Origin: Monarcha castaneiventris obscurior
Lineage: Eukaryota > Chordata > Aves > Passeriformes > Monarchidae
Assembly (NCBI GenBank): GCA_026261815.1
Contig: JAMPIT010000566.1
Coordinates: forward strand, 26,995,001-27,059,000
Reading direction: 5' to 3'
Length of the DNA stretch: 64,000 bases
The notes under the pieces are model-generated. The model worked only from the letters and a program-made list of their open reading frames with translations, was not told the DNA's origin and did no database searches. A program made the translations under genes and the position numbers. How positions within the stretch are numbered: position 1 is the first letter of the stretch; each line of letters opens with the position of its first letter. Positions 48,101-61,261 of this stretch are shown here, piece after piece.

Positions 48101-50999
48101 TTATTCAAACTGGATTTTACTTGAATGGTTGGTAACATGGAAGAGAGATGCTGTTAATGCTAATGTGTTATATTGATATCTCTATCCTTCATATATAAGA
48201 TGTGTTAGCTAATGTACTCTTCCATTTTTTTTTCTCTGAAGCAAAATTTGCCAGAAAGTAGTAACAAAGGCTCTTCATAAACAGAGGTCTATGATTAGTA
48301 AAGCAAATATTTCTAAAATGCCATAGATAATATACAGTGCTCAAAGGATTACTCTTATCCTCATCGTTTTTTTATGAAAGTGAAAGAAGTTACAGAAATA
48401 GACTAAAACTGAAAACAAACATGCATTTGTGTGGATCATTAATGCAGAAAGTAGATTTTGAAAAATGAGCTTCAGTGAGCAAAAACATAAAAAATCTTTT
48501 TACAGGTAATAGAAAATTTCTCTTTTCTTTCCTAAGTATTTTAAATTAAATTTAATATTTACATAATAATGTGATATTGGCCATGTTTTAAATACAAAGT
48601 ATATATACTATAGATAAGTGTTACATACATAGTAGAATTTATTCTGTAATTGACAGGAAGATTGGTTTTCCATAATTAAAGCTTCCTAGTTTCTACTGAA
48701 ATATGTGCACACACATGAACAGTCAAAATCTATTAAATCCTTCTTTTCTTAGACATAGCCATCCTATTTCTACTGATCTCTATTTTGCATTATGCAGTGA
48801 ACATAACTGTTCCTGACAAGAAGTCTGTACAGTCAGTAGTACTCTAGTTGTTACCACTTTGATGAAAATGTACATGCTTAAAATAAAAATTATACTTCTT
48901 CAGACTTGCAAAACAGGAATATATTTTACATAGAAACACATTAGCTCTCTTTTTAAAATAAGAATTCATTTTTTATGGTCCAAATATTCTTTTTTTTCTT
49001 TTTAAATTGATTAAATTCCAGTTGTGTTCTGGTTTGAAATATGGTCTGGCAACAAAGTGTCCTAATGCAGTAACTGCATTCTTTTATTCTCCATTTACTG
49101 CTAGAAACAACTGAAATGCTAGTTATTAGGGGAATTGCTGTTGTTTTAATTTGATACAATGATTACACAGAATGATGATTAGGACTTTAGCAGAAGTTAG
49201 ATTATCAGAAATTCTTTGCCATTTAATAGTGTGGGTCTAGATATGCCACAGTGACAGTCTGTTGTTTATACACACAGTGAGTTTCTCCTGGATGCATCTG
49301 TACTTGGCAGGTTTTTGTCTTAGGTGAAGTGGTGCTAGAACTCACTGCAGTTAACAGTACTTGTTTTTACAGTAGTCCACTATTTCACTAGCACGAAGGA
49401 TGTTCTGCTGCCTGACATTTCATGTTGTTTACCACCTGCATAATATTTGAAAGAAAGTGTCTTTCCCCACCAAGTACTATTTGTTTGGGTTGGTTGTTTG
49501 TAGAAGCTCATTCTGTGTAATGGAACTTAATATACTGTTAGGTTAGGGGGAGCTGATTGTTTAGCCCTTTGCAACAGAATAATTATTATTTTATATTTAA
49601 TTATTTCAGTTTGTGGTACTGGCTCCACTCCTCTGAGTCAGTTTCACCTTTGCAGGTTGATACCAAGTTTGCATAACTTTTCTTAAAGGTAATATTTGAT
49701 ATTATTGAAAAGAAGATTCTTAATGTTCTTGTAGAAGCTGAGAATGCCATGTATGATTTCTATGGTGAAACTAAGGAACTTTTATTTGTAGCTGTATGGA
49801 CTATGAGGCATAAATAGATTTTGGAAGCTGGCATTATCATCATTTTTCCACAGCTCCAAACTGATTGTGTCTGTGGGCTGGTATGTTTTTATACTTGAAC
49901 AGATTCATCACTTTCATACATATTTTAGTTCTCTGTGTCTCTTAAGAAATTATTTTATTTGCAGCTTGAGCATTTCAATTGCAAATGTGAATAAACAGAT
50001 GAGATAGAAAGGCTATGAAGAAAGTATTCTAAATATAACTTCTGTGAGGATTTGCAGGTTTTCAGCCCCTTCCATTCATTTGTTAGGTGTGCTACTTGAT
50101 CTCAATCATACTTAACAACCTCAAATATAATCTGCCATGGTTGTGAAGTGCTTCCTCATCATAGACACAAAGTCATATACATTTATTTTTCCTAAGAAGA
50201 ACATCTTCTTGAACAAATTGGAACAATCTGCTTTGAACCCTCTATCTCATTTTCATTGTTGTTTTTTTCCTTTTAATAAAGCAAGATAGAAAGCTGTGCT
50301 GCCTAAAGTTTCACTCATTTTTTAAATACTTCTTTTGCTATTCTTACCTTTTATTTCTCCTCAAATGGTAGATTTAAGTTAATGAGGTAATTTCAATTTA
50401 CAGTATTGTTTAAGACAATAGAGATATGGGTATCTAAATTGAGTGTTTGGAGTTCTGCACTACAGAAAACAAAAATTGCACCTGAAAGATCAGGAAAAGA
50501 ATGCATTAATCTGGTTTTAGGATTTTCAGGTATACACCTGAGTTTACCAAGACCCCAACTGACATAGATATGCAAGAATATAACTGTCTCTCTTCCTTTC
50601 TTCCCCTTCCCTCCATGCTTCCCAGCCCTTCCTTTCTTTAATTTATTAATTTTTGCCTTTATTTCTGCAGCTTTATTGTAGGTTTTCCTGAAGTGTCTGA
50701 GGAAAGAGAACAACACAGGAAAATGTTTTTTTGCTGGTTTGATATTGACATGTGTCCTGTGCTTTTCTCTTCCTTTCATTTTTACCAAATTGTGTATTCT
50801 AGGCTGTTAGAAATTTGAGAATACTATGTATTTGAATCAGTGCTGGGTCTCTTTCAGGTGCCACACTTTACAGAGTTACTGAATGCATGGTAAAATAAGC
50901 AACCACACCAGGAGAATCCCACATTTTCTTTCCTTTCATTGCTTATATAATAGAATTATAATGAAAGAAGAAACTCTAAAATGTTATTTCTGTAAGCTG

Positions 51000-51230
51000 G
51001 CCTGCCATTAGGTAGGAAGTTGTGAACATTTTGTAAGCATTAACCCAAATTTGAATCCAGCATGACAGAAGCTGTAGGTCTTTAATAGTCTTTATTTATT
51101 GCCTTGTAACATTTGCATTAACATAGACCGTCAATACTAATAGAATTTGCTGTGCCCTAATGATTTTTAGAGTCTGATTTAATAGAACAATCATAGCTCC
51201 CCAGAGCAGTTTACCAAAAGTTTCACAAGT
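51000..51230. other. Possible conserved noncoding element
   Basis: An even-composition block with 'tgccttgtaacatttgc', 'agaccgtcaatac' and 'gtgccctaatga' is free of tandem repeats and closed in all frames over its length. By texture it is the most enhancer-like stretch of the window. Conservation was not tested. Confidence 0.3.
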
Positions 51231-51296
51231 ACAATATTAGCAATTTCTGTTTGCTTCCCTGATCAAAGTACAAATATTTTTATGAGAGATTAGATA

Positions 51297-51319
51297 TATA
51301 GATAGATAGATAGATAGAT
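51297..51319. repeat. Short (GATA)n microsatellite
   Basis: About five TATA/GATA units are followed by GATGG. Confidence 0.9.
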
Positions 51320-52541
51320 GGAGGACAGAAGTTAAGGAAGCGAGGATTGTGTCAAAAAATCAATATCCTTGCTATTTCAGGATTCTGTGTTCTTTGGAGG
51401 ACAAAAAACAGTACCAATGAGCAAATCTAAGTCAGAGGAGATTATATAGGTCTGTGGGGCAACAGTGGTCAGGTGTGGATACAAATCCCATCTCAAAACT
51501 TAATAGTTGTTCCAAATTGAAAAGAAATAAAGAAAAACCCTCGTTAAAATCAAAACAAATAATTATTTTTAACAGGTTTCTTTGTGTCAGGCTAAGTATT
51601 AGAGTTTTTAAATATCACTTTAAAGGTGAAATGACATGAAAGATTTTGTTGAAGATAATGGTAAAATTCAAAATGAATTCTGTAAGACTAGGCTGTATGT
51701 GAAGAAAAATCCTTTGTGGAAAAAAGAAACATAGGAATCTGAATTATCCCCTTGGTGACCTGTGTGAATGATATATTTTAGCCTGAGAAGCCATCTTAAA
51801 TAGAAGTGCTGGCAAAAACTAATACACCAGATTTATCTGACTGCTGCTTTCTCCAAATGGAAGCCTGACTTGCAAAATTACTTTCCGTTTATGAAATGTT
51901 TAATGTAGTAATATTTCTTTTTATGATGATTTAGAATAAACTGAAATCTTACAAACCAGTATTTACTCAATAAATTACCTTGTGCTGAAAAGTTTCCAGT
52001 CTATGGAAACCAATTTCATATATAGTGAGAGAGAAAAAAAAGTGACATCTGTTTATAACAGGAAGCTCCTCTGATTCATTTATAGATAACTGCATTATGT
52101 CTGATCTGGAACATCAACAAGGATTTATCAAAATTTCATCATTATTTACAGAATTCTTTCTCTGGAAAATCTCTTAATTTCATAAAAAAACCCCACACAA
52201 CAAGGTCTACTAACATATAATGCATTTGAAGTACAAGATAATTCATTTGTGATTGCATATTTCTGGAATATCTTAATGTCACATCAATGTTCACAACAAG
52301 TGAAGGATAGAGGATCAGAATGTTTTATTCATGAACACATATACGTTTCTTCATCTCCCCTGACATTTTTACTAACTTCATATCTTACTAATATAAGAAA
52401 AAGTCAATTATAACTTCCAAACCTGGAAACTTAATTTTCAGTGCCAAATGTTCACCCTAGATCCCTGTAAAAACTGGACTGTACCTTTAAGTGTACATAC
52501 CAGATGGAGTTTTAAGAGAGAAGAGTGAACTTTTGGACCCG

Positions 52542-53081
52542 TGTCATGACATAATCCCAGCTGGTAGCTAAGTACCATGCAGCTGCTCTGGTGGAATGCA
52601 GAAGAGATGTAAAAAAAGGTACAACCTGTGAGTTGAGATAAGAGCAACATAATTGAAACAAAACAGAACAAATGTGGAAAGAGGAAAAAAAAGAGAGAAA
52701 TAAATCCCAAGCAGACAAATGATGCACAATACAATTTCTCCCCACCCACTGACTGATGCCCAGCCTGTCTCCAATCACCAATCAGCAGCTCCTGGCCAAG
52801 TCCTGCTAGTTTATATATTGAGCATGATGTTCTATGGTATGGGACTTCCCTTTGGCCAGTCTGGGTCAGCTGTCCTGGTGACGTTCCCTCCCAGATTCTT
52901 ATGCACCTGCTCACTGGCAGATGATTAAAAACTGAAAAATCTTTGACTTAGGATAAGCCCTGCTCAGCAACAACTCAGCCATCACTGTGTTATCAACATT
53001 ATTCTTGCACTAAATTCAAAAAGCAGCACTGAACCAGCTGCTATGAAGAAAACTAACTCTACCCTAGTGAAAACCAGGACA
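52542..53081 (-). mobile_element. ERVL-type solo LTR (540 bp), minus orientation
   Basis: In minus orientation it starts TGTCCTGGTTTTCACTAGGG at 53081 and ends ...GGGATTATGTCATGACA at 52542. It carries the family landmarks: 'gataacacagtgatgg', a TATA-type block read from 'gtttatatattgagc' at 52809, and 'gttgctcttatctcaac' near the 3' part. The flanks ACCCG (52537-52541) and ACCCT (53082-53086) are a 5-bp target duplication with one mismatch. No internal genes adjoin it. The overlapping minus frames of 158, 89 and 68 codons are produced by the LTR and are not genes. Confidence 0.92.
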
Positions 53082-53086
53082 ACCCT

Positions 53087-56000
53087 TCATGACTGTTTGA
53101 ACTACAAGGTTACAATAAAAAAACCCACATTTTAAAATTCTGTTAAGCTTTCCCCTTGTAAGCGGAAATACCTTTTTTTTCTTTACAGCTATTATAAACC
53201 CATGATATGCTTAATTATAGTAAATCAGCATTATATTTTTGTCTTTGGGTTTTTTATATAAAAGAAACACAGTAAGATATAGCAGATAAAAGAAATGTTC
53301 TCTACTTTTCTGAATGTCTTATCACAACAATTTATTTTGCAGTCTTATAACACTATAGGATATTCTATATTGTACATGGTATGCCATTACTGAGGTCAAG
53401 GGGTAGGTGATGGATTTGTCATGACTTTATAGAAAAGACAAGTGGATTTTGACAGAAATTAACTATTTCCTCACCCTACCCTTAAGACACCAATTTACAT
53501 ACTTCAAATGTTTTAAAATAAAGGTGTATTTACTTATGATATAAAATTAATGGAAGAATAAGAAAGAAATATGTGTGTATAAATATTAAAAGAAAAAACC
53601 ACTGAGTGTTGCAGGACAAGTACAGTACTGTATTAGAGCTTCCATCTCTCAGAAATCTTGTGCATAGGTGCATATATGCTGTAAAGGACATGTGAAGTGC
53701 TTATACTTGTTCATTGTATAGACAACCAGCACAGGAATGTTTTGTTCATGTGTTCTGTATAAGCTGAACTCACAATTTTGCAGAACTAAGTCAATGAACA
53801 TAGCAGTTCCCAAATGATCCCGTAGGATTTAGAGGACATGTGCTGTAGTAAGTCTCTTAAATATGACTCTCAGAGATCATACATTTTGTTTCCCCCCAAG
53901 AATATATATTATATATAGATTTTTTTACCCAATTAATTTAGTTCTGATCTTCCATGATGAAAACTGTAAGTTTATATCATGTGCTGAGTGGATTCTCACT
54001 ATGCTGTTGATGTACTCTGCTTTCTTTTCATTACTAAAAGTTATAAAATTCAGAAGTTGGGGCAATTATAAAAAAGTTGTGTATTCTTTCATTTTCTCTT
54101 TGCTTCTTGCAGAGCAAAGGCACTAACATATAAAACCTCTCCTGATTATTTCTTTGGGCGATATGGGTAATTACAGAATAGATGATGGAATAGCATAAAG
54201 ATTGACAGAAAATCCTTAGAAGCAATCTAAGTTTGTCTTTTCTAATGTATATGCTCATTAGTCTGTCCATTTTTTATGCAGAAGTTTCTCGGATGACTCC
54301 AGGCTGTTCTTAGACTCAAAAGGGTCCTCAGTAAACTGCAAAGTAGAAATCCCTTTTTTCCCATGCTGCACTTTTATAACTGTTATGTTACTGTCAAAAG
54401 AAAATTCTCTTCACCAGTCAAGCAGTCTAATACCTCCAAAAACTTTTTAATTTCTCCTTAACCTTAATATCTGTTATTTATAGCTATTTCTTATAGAGAA
54501 AGTATATGTGCTTGTACTTTAGCTAGGTAAAATGTCTTCTCCATGTATTTGTTGTTTGCTTTATATGCTAAAATAATTTTTAAAGCCCACCATTTTCCCT
54601 TTTTTTTTCTCTTGTTCCAGTCTTGTCTTGCATATACCCTATTTTCAGTGAGGAGTAGGAGCTCTGTTCTGGCTCCTGTGGCATAGGACTTAATGCTGCT
54701 GTCCCCTTAAACTCATAGTTTTAACCTGAGGCTTCTGAACACCATGTTGCTACAAGAAGTGGAAAAGTAAAACTATGCTTTTCACCACCTTTCATATTAT
54801 AATGTAACGTTTTGTGTCACCACAGACCTGGGGATCAAGGTCTCAGTTTACATATCATATTATAAAAACAAAGCTATGGAAAATGGGTCCCTATATAAGC
54901 GATTTGCAGACAAATGTATGACTGGCAATTGTTTTAACACCGAAGCTCTGAAACCGTGTTAGGGGCTATGTAAGTTTTACAGAAAAGGAAAGGGAGAGAA
55001 TTTATACAGAGAAAAAATAACTAGTGTGGAAAAAGATCTGTGGGATGATGTTCTGACATTACCAGTGAGAGGGGCAGCATAAGGTGCCAAAGGTAAAGGA
55101 GTACAAGGTGACAGAAAGTACCATATCAGAAGATAATTCCAAATGCTGAAGGTGAAAGAGGTGTTAGGCAGGTTGGGGATAATCCATGATATATTTGAAG
55201 AGAAGTGGTGTTCTTGACTCCATGGAGAAGTGTAAGCCAGCAGAATGTCAAGAAGAGTGACACTGTCAGAGTGACAAGGTAGAGAAAATCACTGCAGCCT
55301 CATTTGAAATGGACAAAAGTTGTGTTAGACAGCAGTTTTCACAAAAAGGAAAGAAAAGGATGGTTCAGTAATTGACAAGTTGACAAGAGCCAGGATGAGA
55401 GTTTTCGGTATGGGAGTCAGGCAGCAAAGGCTGGTCCATGATATATGAGCACACACAGAAGTGAGGACCTCAAGGACTTTGACCTAAGTCAAAGATACAT
55501 GCAAGAAATGGTGCAACGTAAAAAGATGAATTATGTGATCAAAAAACATGGCATCTGGGAGAAGGGAATCCAAAGAAAATAGTGAAAATTTGATTGTTTT
55601 CCGTATTTCATGGTGAATATTAGTAACCACAAAAAAGATTTCTGTAGTACAATGCAATATGATGGAAGATAAAATATTTGTCAGTAACTTAAGCATAAAG
55701 ACAACTACTTATAGCTTTTTATAAAATGTAATGTGCAAATAAATATATAAAATATATATGCATAAAGAAAAATGCAAATAAATATATTAATGTATAAAAT
55801 TTAATTAAGCAGAAGATTTTTAAGATCACCCTGCAGCAGGCCCTTGGTGATTTGTTTTTCACCACCTATTTTCAATATTCAGTTGCTAAAGGAATAAATT
55901 AATTCTTTGGGTTCTCCCCATATTTCATTATGTTCCTCAAAAGCTTCCATGTTTCTGTTGGACCCATCCCCTTTCTCACTCCATGTCTGAGTCCCTGAGA

Positions 56001-58195
56001 AATTACAGGTTAGGAACTCAGTTCTACCTCCTGTTAAGCTAACCATGATTTACATCAAGTTCAGCTTGGTGTCTTGGGCATTCTGTCCTAGAGGAGAGAG
56101 TCAAGGAATGTTGAAAAAAGATTGAGTCACACATTCAGTGGAAAGTATTATTAGAACCACTTGTATGTCTAAGAAAATTTATTTGAAAATGGGTGCAATT
56201 CTTCACTAATGGTTTTTGGGATACCTCTGTGCAATATTCTTTTAGTCTGCTAGTCTGTCATCTTGTCAGAGCTGTCCCACACTCTCCAGACAGCCCATGT
56301 CTCCTTTCAAGTACCATGGATTTGTAAAGGTCTATAGCACTTTAAATCCCATCTTTCTAACTTGGTCAATCAACTACATCACATCAGCCCAGAATCTGTT
56401 ACAATGCAATATAAGAATCTGCTTTAAACCAGTAAATAACTCTGGCTGAGCTTCCACACTGTGTTGATACTCTGTTACTAGTCCTGGCATTTGAGAAGCA
56501 AAACCTTTTGGTTAACCATCAAATGAAAAGATCATTAATAAGCTGCTAACTACTAGTCATGTACAAATATTCTAAGTTTGAAGTGAATTACTCCATTTAA
56601 AAATTATTGTGTCACAATATAAACATAATTTTTATAGTGTAGTCATCTCTGATTATAATGACTACATTCATCTTGTCTATAGGGACAAGGAGGAATGGAT
56701 GGACATGATGTGGAGTGTCCTCAGTTAGTTTTAGAAATGTTTTCTCCTTCCTCACTCCTTACTCACAGCAGAGTTATGTGGTTATATGCTTCAGATAGAC
56801 CAGCAAATGGAAACCAAATAACCATAATTTTTAAAATTAATTTTTATTAGTTTTTATTAATTTTTATAATTTTTTTATTAATTTTTAGAAATATTATCAA
56901 TAAAAGAATTAACTGTTTGTTCAATCAACATATTGGGAACTTTTGGGGCATGTTCATTTTAACATCTGGAAAAAAAAGTTGGGTTTTTTTTTAAGTCCAC
57001 CTACCAAAGCACTAATTCCTATATTGTGTAGGTTTTTTGCAGATGTTCCACTGTCACCTCCAGGAGAATATCAGTGCATTTTACTGGTCATATCTATACT
57101 TCCTTTATTTTTAATGGTGTCATAATAAGTCTTATTTAAAATAGGCACATGTATACAGGAGAAAATCCCTCTAAAAAGTGTATCTCCAAACCAAGAAAAA
57201 ATAGAGCTTGCATAATGAACATATTGTAAGCTATTTTACAAAAGTCAAAAATGACATCTTAATTCCTCCCAAAAATTATTTCTTCTCTGCAATACTGTAA
57301 TCTGGTCTTTTCATATAAAACAGCTCTACCTCTGGTCTTACATTTCCTGGAGGCAGCTGATTGCCTTGACATGTCTTTATAACAGATGATTACAATCAGA
57401 GTCTCATGTAATTCAGTATCTGTTTTCAAAGAATAAAGTTTAATCTAATAACATTTTATTAAATTCTCAGTTCCTGTAGGACTGCTTTGGAAGGATATTC
57501 AAGGGAAATAATTTTATTTGGGAGCTCAGCTGCTGGTTACCCTTATCTTTCCTAATGAAAATTTATTTCACTGTTACAGTAGATTCGCTATTTGTTAAAT
57601 TTTGATATTTTCTGAGTGGGAGATTTAGTGTGTGCATACTAAATTTTCAGCAGAGACTACATGACCTGAAACAAATTACTTTATTTCTTTTATTAATCAA
57701 AATATTGACTCTTTTCTTCTTGAATATTACATTTTAGAGGGGAAAATATTTAAAAGTGCTACAGCAGTTTAGTATCTTGGTGAACTGTGAAAAGGATATT
57801 TTCATAGCAAGGAATATATACTTACCAAGACTTCTTAAAACCCTTCTTTTTAAGAAAAAAAAAAAAAGTTACATTTGTTAAAGTACCTTATTAGATACAC
57901 CAACTCTCCTTACATAAAAGGGTATAATTTCAAGGTTCCCAAGGGGTCTCTAGGAGTGAGGAACTGCACTTTAAGGAAGAATTCATACTTGTATCAAGTA
58001 ATTTATAATCAGAATGGATAGATCGGCAAAGAATGAGAGAAAGAAATCATTATCATAAGAAAGCATTTTTCATAAATGAAATATTAGCAGCCTGATGAAA
58101 TCTCAAGGGTAGTAAAACAGCTGGTTTCAGAACTTCTAGGAAATTTGAGAATTGTGAAAATTGCTTTTCATTTCTTAACTGAACTATTCATACAT
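53087..58195. other. Noncoding DNA, no gene recognised
   Basis: It is AT-rich overall. A GC-richer purine-rich stretch at 54950-55480 matches no family I know. A 39-bp-spaced duplication of TGCAAATAAATATAT lies at 55734 and 55773, and A/T-only satellite-like DNA at 56825-56895. Reading frames are below 90 codons. Confidence 0.55.
55734..55790. repeat. Short direct duplication in AT-rich DNA
   Basis: TGCAAATAAATATAT occurs at 55734 and again at 55773, in phase with a shared TATAAAAT-like context. It is probably a slippage duplication. Confidence 0.7.
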
Positions 58196-58620
58196 CCCTT
58201 CCCTTCCCTTCCCTTCCCTTCCCTTCCCTTCCCTTCCCTTCCCTTCCCTTCCCTTCCCTTCCCTTCCCTTCCCTTCCCTTCCCTTCCCTTCCCTTCCCTT
58301 CCCTTCCCTTCCCTTCCCTTCCTTCCCTTCCCTTCCTTCCTTCCCTTCCCTTCCCTTCCCTTCCCTTCCTTCCCTCCCTTCCCTTCCCTTCCCTTCCCTT
58401 CCCTTCCCTTCCCTTCCTTCCCTCCTTCCCTTCCCTTCCCTTCCCTTACCCCTCCCTTCCTTCCCTCCCTTCCCTTCCCCCTTCCCTTCCCCTCCCCTCC
58501 CCTCCCCTCCCCTCCCTCCCCCCCTCCCCTCCCCTCCCCTCCCCTCCCCTCCCCTCCCCTCCCCTCCCCTCCCTCCCCTCCACTCCCCTCCCTCCTCCCT
58601 CCCCTCCCCTCCCCTCCCTT
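58196..58620. repeat. Polypyrimidine satellite, (CCCTT)n passing into (CCCCT)n
   Basis: The tract is 425 bp of pyrimidines on the plus strand, with only two purines (A at 58448 and 58581). It begins with 25 perfect CCCTT units (58196-58320), then mixed CCTT/CCCTT/CCCT units to about 58490, then a C-richer (CCCCT)n block to about 58605. The complementary strand carries runs of four G separated by A, a strong G-quadruplex pattern, and the whole is a homopurine-homopyrimidine mirror repeat able to form a triplex. The 163-codon plus frame (58145-58636) and the 60-codon minus frame over it are translations of the repeat and not proteins. Confidence 0.98.
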
Positions 58621-61261
58621 ATTAGCATATTTATGATCCTTCTATTTAAATACTTTTATGACCTTTAATCGTGAAGGATATATATATGTAGACTAATTGA
58701 CTTAGTGTATAATTCTTGTAAATAAGTTTTCCTTTAGACTTTAAAAGGTGATAAAAATGAAAACCAAATTGCTTAAATCTGCTTTTGTATCATATTTTTT
58801 AATCAGAGTTTCATAATTTGAAAAATTTTTTCATGCTTTACATGAAATATGGAGGGACTAACATTTTAAAACAGTCTGTGTAATGGACCCATCTATACCT
58901 TTTCAGGAAAGAAGTTCATGCTTTTAGAGCTGAATTCTCTGACTGTATGAAGACCAATAGATTGTATTTGCTCCTTATCACTGTAGCAGATATTATAACA
59001 ACCAATGATTGCTGTGTAGACACAGCTGCAGAGACTACAGTGTGGATTGCAAAACTTTCCAGGAATTTGTGCACCTTGTAGGCCAGTTAAATCTATGCAC
59101 TTAGGGATGTGCTGACATGACATTACTCAAGATTTTGTCTTTATGTACAGCAGCACGAAGGACTAAATTTCAATATGGCCTTCATTATATTTCAGCTACT
59201 GGGTTGGCCAGAGCATGTGTTATCTTCTTTAGTTAGGAAAAAAAAAAATTAAACATTTTCTTTTAAACCGTAATAATATTTTGTTGTGTTCAGATGTCTG
59301 AGCCAGTGGAAGAAAAAAATCATAAAAGTACTATATATAACAGCATGTTGGGATGACTGAGACTTTTGTTGTGAGATATGATTTATCTTTAACTACCATG
59401 CTCTGCTGCACTGTCTAGCTTTGGCATTAGTTGTCTGATGCTGGGTCTCATTGTGATGAATCCAGGAATGAAGTTACATCAGGTAAACAGAAAATGAAGG
59501 AACTTTATAACAAAGAGCTTCATCCTCTTTCAGGTTTTGTATTTTTCTTCACTTCATGCTTTTTTACCTTATTTTTTTTTTGAAGCACTGGTCCTTTGGT
59601 AATTTGTAATATAGTCCCTGTTATAAAAAAAAAAAAAGATGGGTAGGCACATTATTTTAATTGGGGTTTTTAGGTTGTTTTTTTTTTTTTTTCAATTTGA
59701 ATTATAAAATTTTAGTGGGTTTTTGTTTAGGTTTGTTTGAGTAGGGTTTTTTATTTGTTTTTCTGGATAAGTGTGCCATTGTCCTAGATTAAATGTTAAA
59801 TGTTTACTCCCTTCTCAAGCAAAAAACCTGACTGCTTCTAACTTGTTGAATAACAGTTTGTATTAATTCTTAACAGTATGCATTCTATGTGCTAATAAAA
59901 CGTTTTCTGACATTCGTCAAGCGGAATATGAATTATAGCTTCAACCTACAGACAGAGCACATCCTGTTTCAGAACTGATGAGCACTGGCTGAAGCTATGA
60001 TTTGTTTTCTGAGAAGACAATAAAAAGTCTAGTGATGTCACTTACAGAAAGGTAGAAATCTCCAGAAATGTATTAACTGGGCATTAAGCACTGAACGCCT
60101 TGAAGTAAAAATCTACATTATGAAGAAAGATAGAAAAACATATTGTTCTCCCATGACTATGAGGGGAAAATACATCAGAAGACCGAACAGGTCAGTGTAA
60201 TATTATTAAATAAATGGCATGGGTGCTTCAAATAATATCCAGGGAAGACAATACTCTTTAAAAATTAGCTTTCTGTACTCTTATGAATTCGAATAACTAG
60301 AGAAACATATATGTATCTCACCTTCTACTGATCATTTTGAAAAAACCTTCCAAAGAACCCCCTCCCCAGTTTCACTTATATAGCATAGCATTCCAGATAT
60401 GATCACATGTAAATAGATTAGTCCATTTACACAAAACCCACAGCTGCCCAGCCATTTTCATAGCTGTCAGTGTTGCAATCATTTTTGATTGTGTTTTCTT
60501 AGTAAACAAATGGAGGCAGAGATTCAATTACAGAACTGGTCATGAGCAGCAGTGGCACTGAATTGTACTGTAGGCCAGAGTTAATTCCCTGTTGCTGGAG
60601 CAAGAAGACAGCAGAGCAGCAGGGCATTGGATCTGAGTTGTAATTGCCTCCTGAGGCTGAGCATGATATGGCTCTGTTCATCAGATCATTGGAAGGAACA
60701 GGAAAACAGCAAAATTTTCTTCTTTAAGAAGATTGGTCCTAAGCCTGATATAAATGGGGAGCAGTTGTAAATAAAAACAACTTGACAGTTTAATACTTTT
60801 ACTGGAAATATTTTTCAGCCCTATAAAACCGTGAAACTGTAATAGTGGATATTTACTACTTATCAGCGAATAAAACATTTCCTCACAAAGACCTTTTGGA
60901 TTTCCATTTATTGATAAGTAAGTAAAAATCTTACAAAGAACAAAGAAGACTTGCATGCTTAGCTCCTCCTTTTAGTTTCTTCTCTGTGTCAAGAGTTCTG
61001 GTTAGAAACATTCCATCCCTAGCTTAACTTGGCCCTGCGCAAGTCTTGTATTTCTTTCATCAGGTATTTTGTGTATCCTTTATTTTTCTCTGAATCAGTT
61101 TCACTAAGTAGTCTATATGGAGGAATTTTCATGCATTTCCAGTAGTTTGAATTACTACAGGCTCATCAGTTCCGGTTGTATATGCAAATTTGAGTACAGT
61201 TTTTCCTGTAGTTGCTGTTTCACCTTCCTCTTTGCCATCTTTTTCCATCCTCTCCCTACAT
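58621..61261. other. Noncoding AT-rich DNA, nothing recognised
   Basis: Homopolymer and T/G-rich strings (59627-59638, 59660-59770) are present. A GC-richer patch at 60530-60690 has open minus frames of 60 codons but no splice structure. No repeat family was recognised. Confidence 0.55.

Larger units (their letters stand above)
45121..52541. other. Noncoding AT-rich DNA, no gene recognised
   Basis: It contains several chance frames, the largest a 131-codon minus frame at 50393-50788 rich in lysine because of a local pyrimidine-rich plus strand. A conserved-looking block lies at 51000-51230. No repeat family was recognised apart from short microsatellites. Confidence 0.55.

Noticed and set aside
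50393..50788. 131-codon minus frame, lysine-rich
   Set aside because: No splice structure or domain. The lysine richness reflects a pyrimidine-rich plus strand. A frame of this length is expected by chance among six frames of 64 kb of this composition.
52438..52914. 158-codon minus frame and two overlapping minus frames
   Set aside because: They lie almost wholly in the ERVL LTR at 52542-53081; hydrophobic stretches come from its T-rich U3/R sequence.
58145..58636. 163-codon plus-strand frame rich in Phe-Pro-Ser-Leu
   Set aside because: It is the translation of the CCCTT/CCCCT satellite. The five-base unit reads through all frames without stops, and there is no codon or splice evidence.
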